From Desulfobacteraceae bacterium (GTDB lineage: Bacteria > Desulfobacterota > Desulfobacteria > Desulfobacterales > Desulfosalsimonadaceae): a stretch of DNA of 6,836 nt. Under the pieces are notes generated by a model. The model ran no database searches. It had not been told where the DNA came from and saw nothing but the letters and a program-made list of their open reading frames with translations. The position numbers and the translations under genes are program-made. Where the stretch lies: positions 1-6,836 of the forward strand of contig JAGGYV010000012.1 in NCBI GenBank assembly GCA_021162325.1. The letters run 5' to 3'. This document shows, one piece after another, positions 6,767 through 6,836 of the stretch; position 1 is the first letter of the stretch; each line of letters starts with the position of its first letter.

Positions 6767-6836
6767 ATGAAATCAAACAAAACCCGAATTGTTTATTGTT
6801 CCGGCCCGTTGTTCTGCCCGGAAGAAATCGGATCTA
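6767..6836 (+). CDS. start of a nucleoside 2-deoxyribosyltransferase-like gene, cut by window edge
   Basis: Only 23 codons are visible. After a basic N-terminus they read RIVYCSGPLFCPEE, which resembles the N-terminal strand and loop of the nucleoside 2-deoxyribosyltransferase family (typically IYLAGPLF followed by an acidic residue), where this loop helps to bind the nucleoside. The ATG at 6767 has AGGA 7 bases upstream and is preferred; the frame is also open back to an ATG at 6704, which lacks a good ribosome binding site and would add 21 residues that do not look like the family. The gene lies 75 bases after the acyl-CoA ligase stop with no terminator seen between them, so it may belong to the same transcript. 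With so little sequence, the family call is tentative. Confidence 0.5.
   Translation, partial: MKSNKTRIVYCSGPLFCPEEIGS

Noticed and set aside
1..6836. Search for CRISPR arrays, tRNA or rRNA genes, toxin-antitoxin pairs, defence genes and transposases
   Set aside because: No regularly spaced repeats, no RNA gene signatures and no such protein motifs were seen; the lone HD-domain dgt has no defence-type neighbours that would make it an anti-phage system.

Overview
The window looks like an ordinary chromosomal stretch from an anaerobic Desulfobacterota (former Deltaproteobacteria) type organism, perhaps Desulfobacteraceae-like. This rests on moderate GC, a carbon-starvation transporter followed by a FadD-like acyl-CoA ligase, a cysteine-rich Dus homologue, and a dispersed palindromic repeat with a GTCATTGCGAG / CGAAGCAATC-type consensus that I associate with such genomes. 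The taxonomic guess is inference only.

There are two divergent blocks. The left block (1-3065) is on the minus strand. In transcription order it holds a tRNA-dihydrouridine-synthase family gene (2043-3065), a 314-base non-coding gap with two inverted repeats, an HD-domain deoxynucleoside triphosphate triphosphohydrolase (dgt, 586-1728), and, 6 bases further, a YkgJ-type cysteine-cluster protein that runs off the left edge (1-579). The right block (3206 to the end) is on the plus strand: a short CstA-family transporter starting at TTG behind a strong ribosome binding site, an AMP-forming acyl-CoA ligase 72 bases later, and the first 23 codons of a gene resembling nucleoside 2-deoxyribosyltransferases. 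The 140-base divergent intergenic region (3066-3205) must carry promoters for both blocks.

Functionally, the right block suggests uptake of a small carbon or peptide compound linked to CoA activation of an acid. The left block concerns nucleotide-pool and tRNA modification housekeeping. The only possible link between the blocks is deoxynucleotide metabolism (dgt and the partial gene at the right edge), and it is weak.

I found no CRISPR array, transposase, rRNA/tRNA gene, or convincing new defence or biosynthetic system. The most notable points are the 89-base palindromic repeat, the unusual active-site loop of the Dus homologue with three cysteines and a run of nine A in its codons, and the transporter-ligase pairing.
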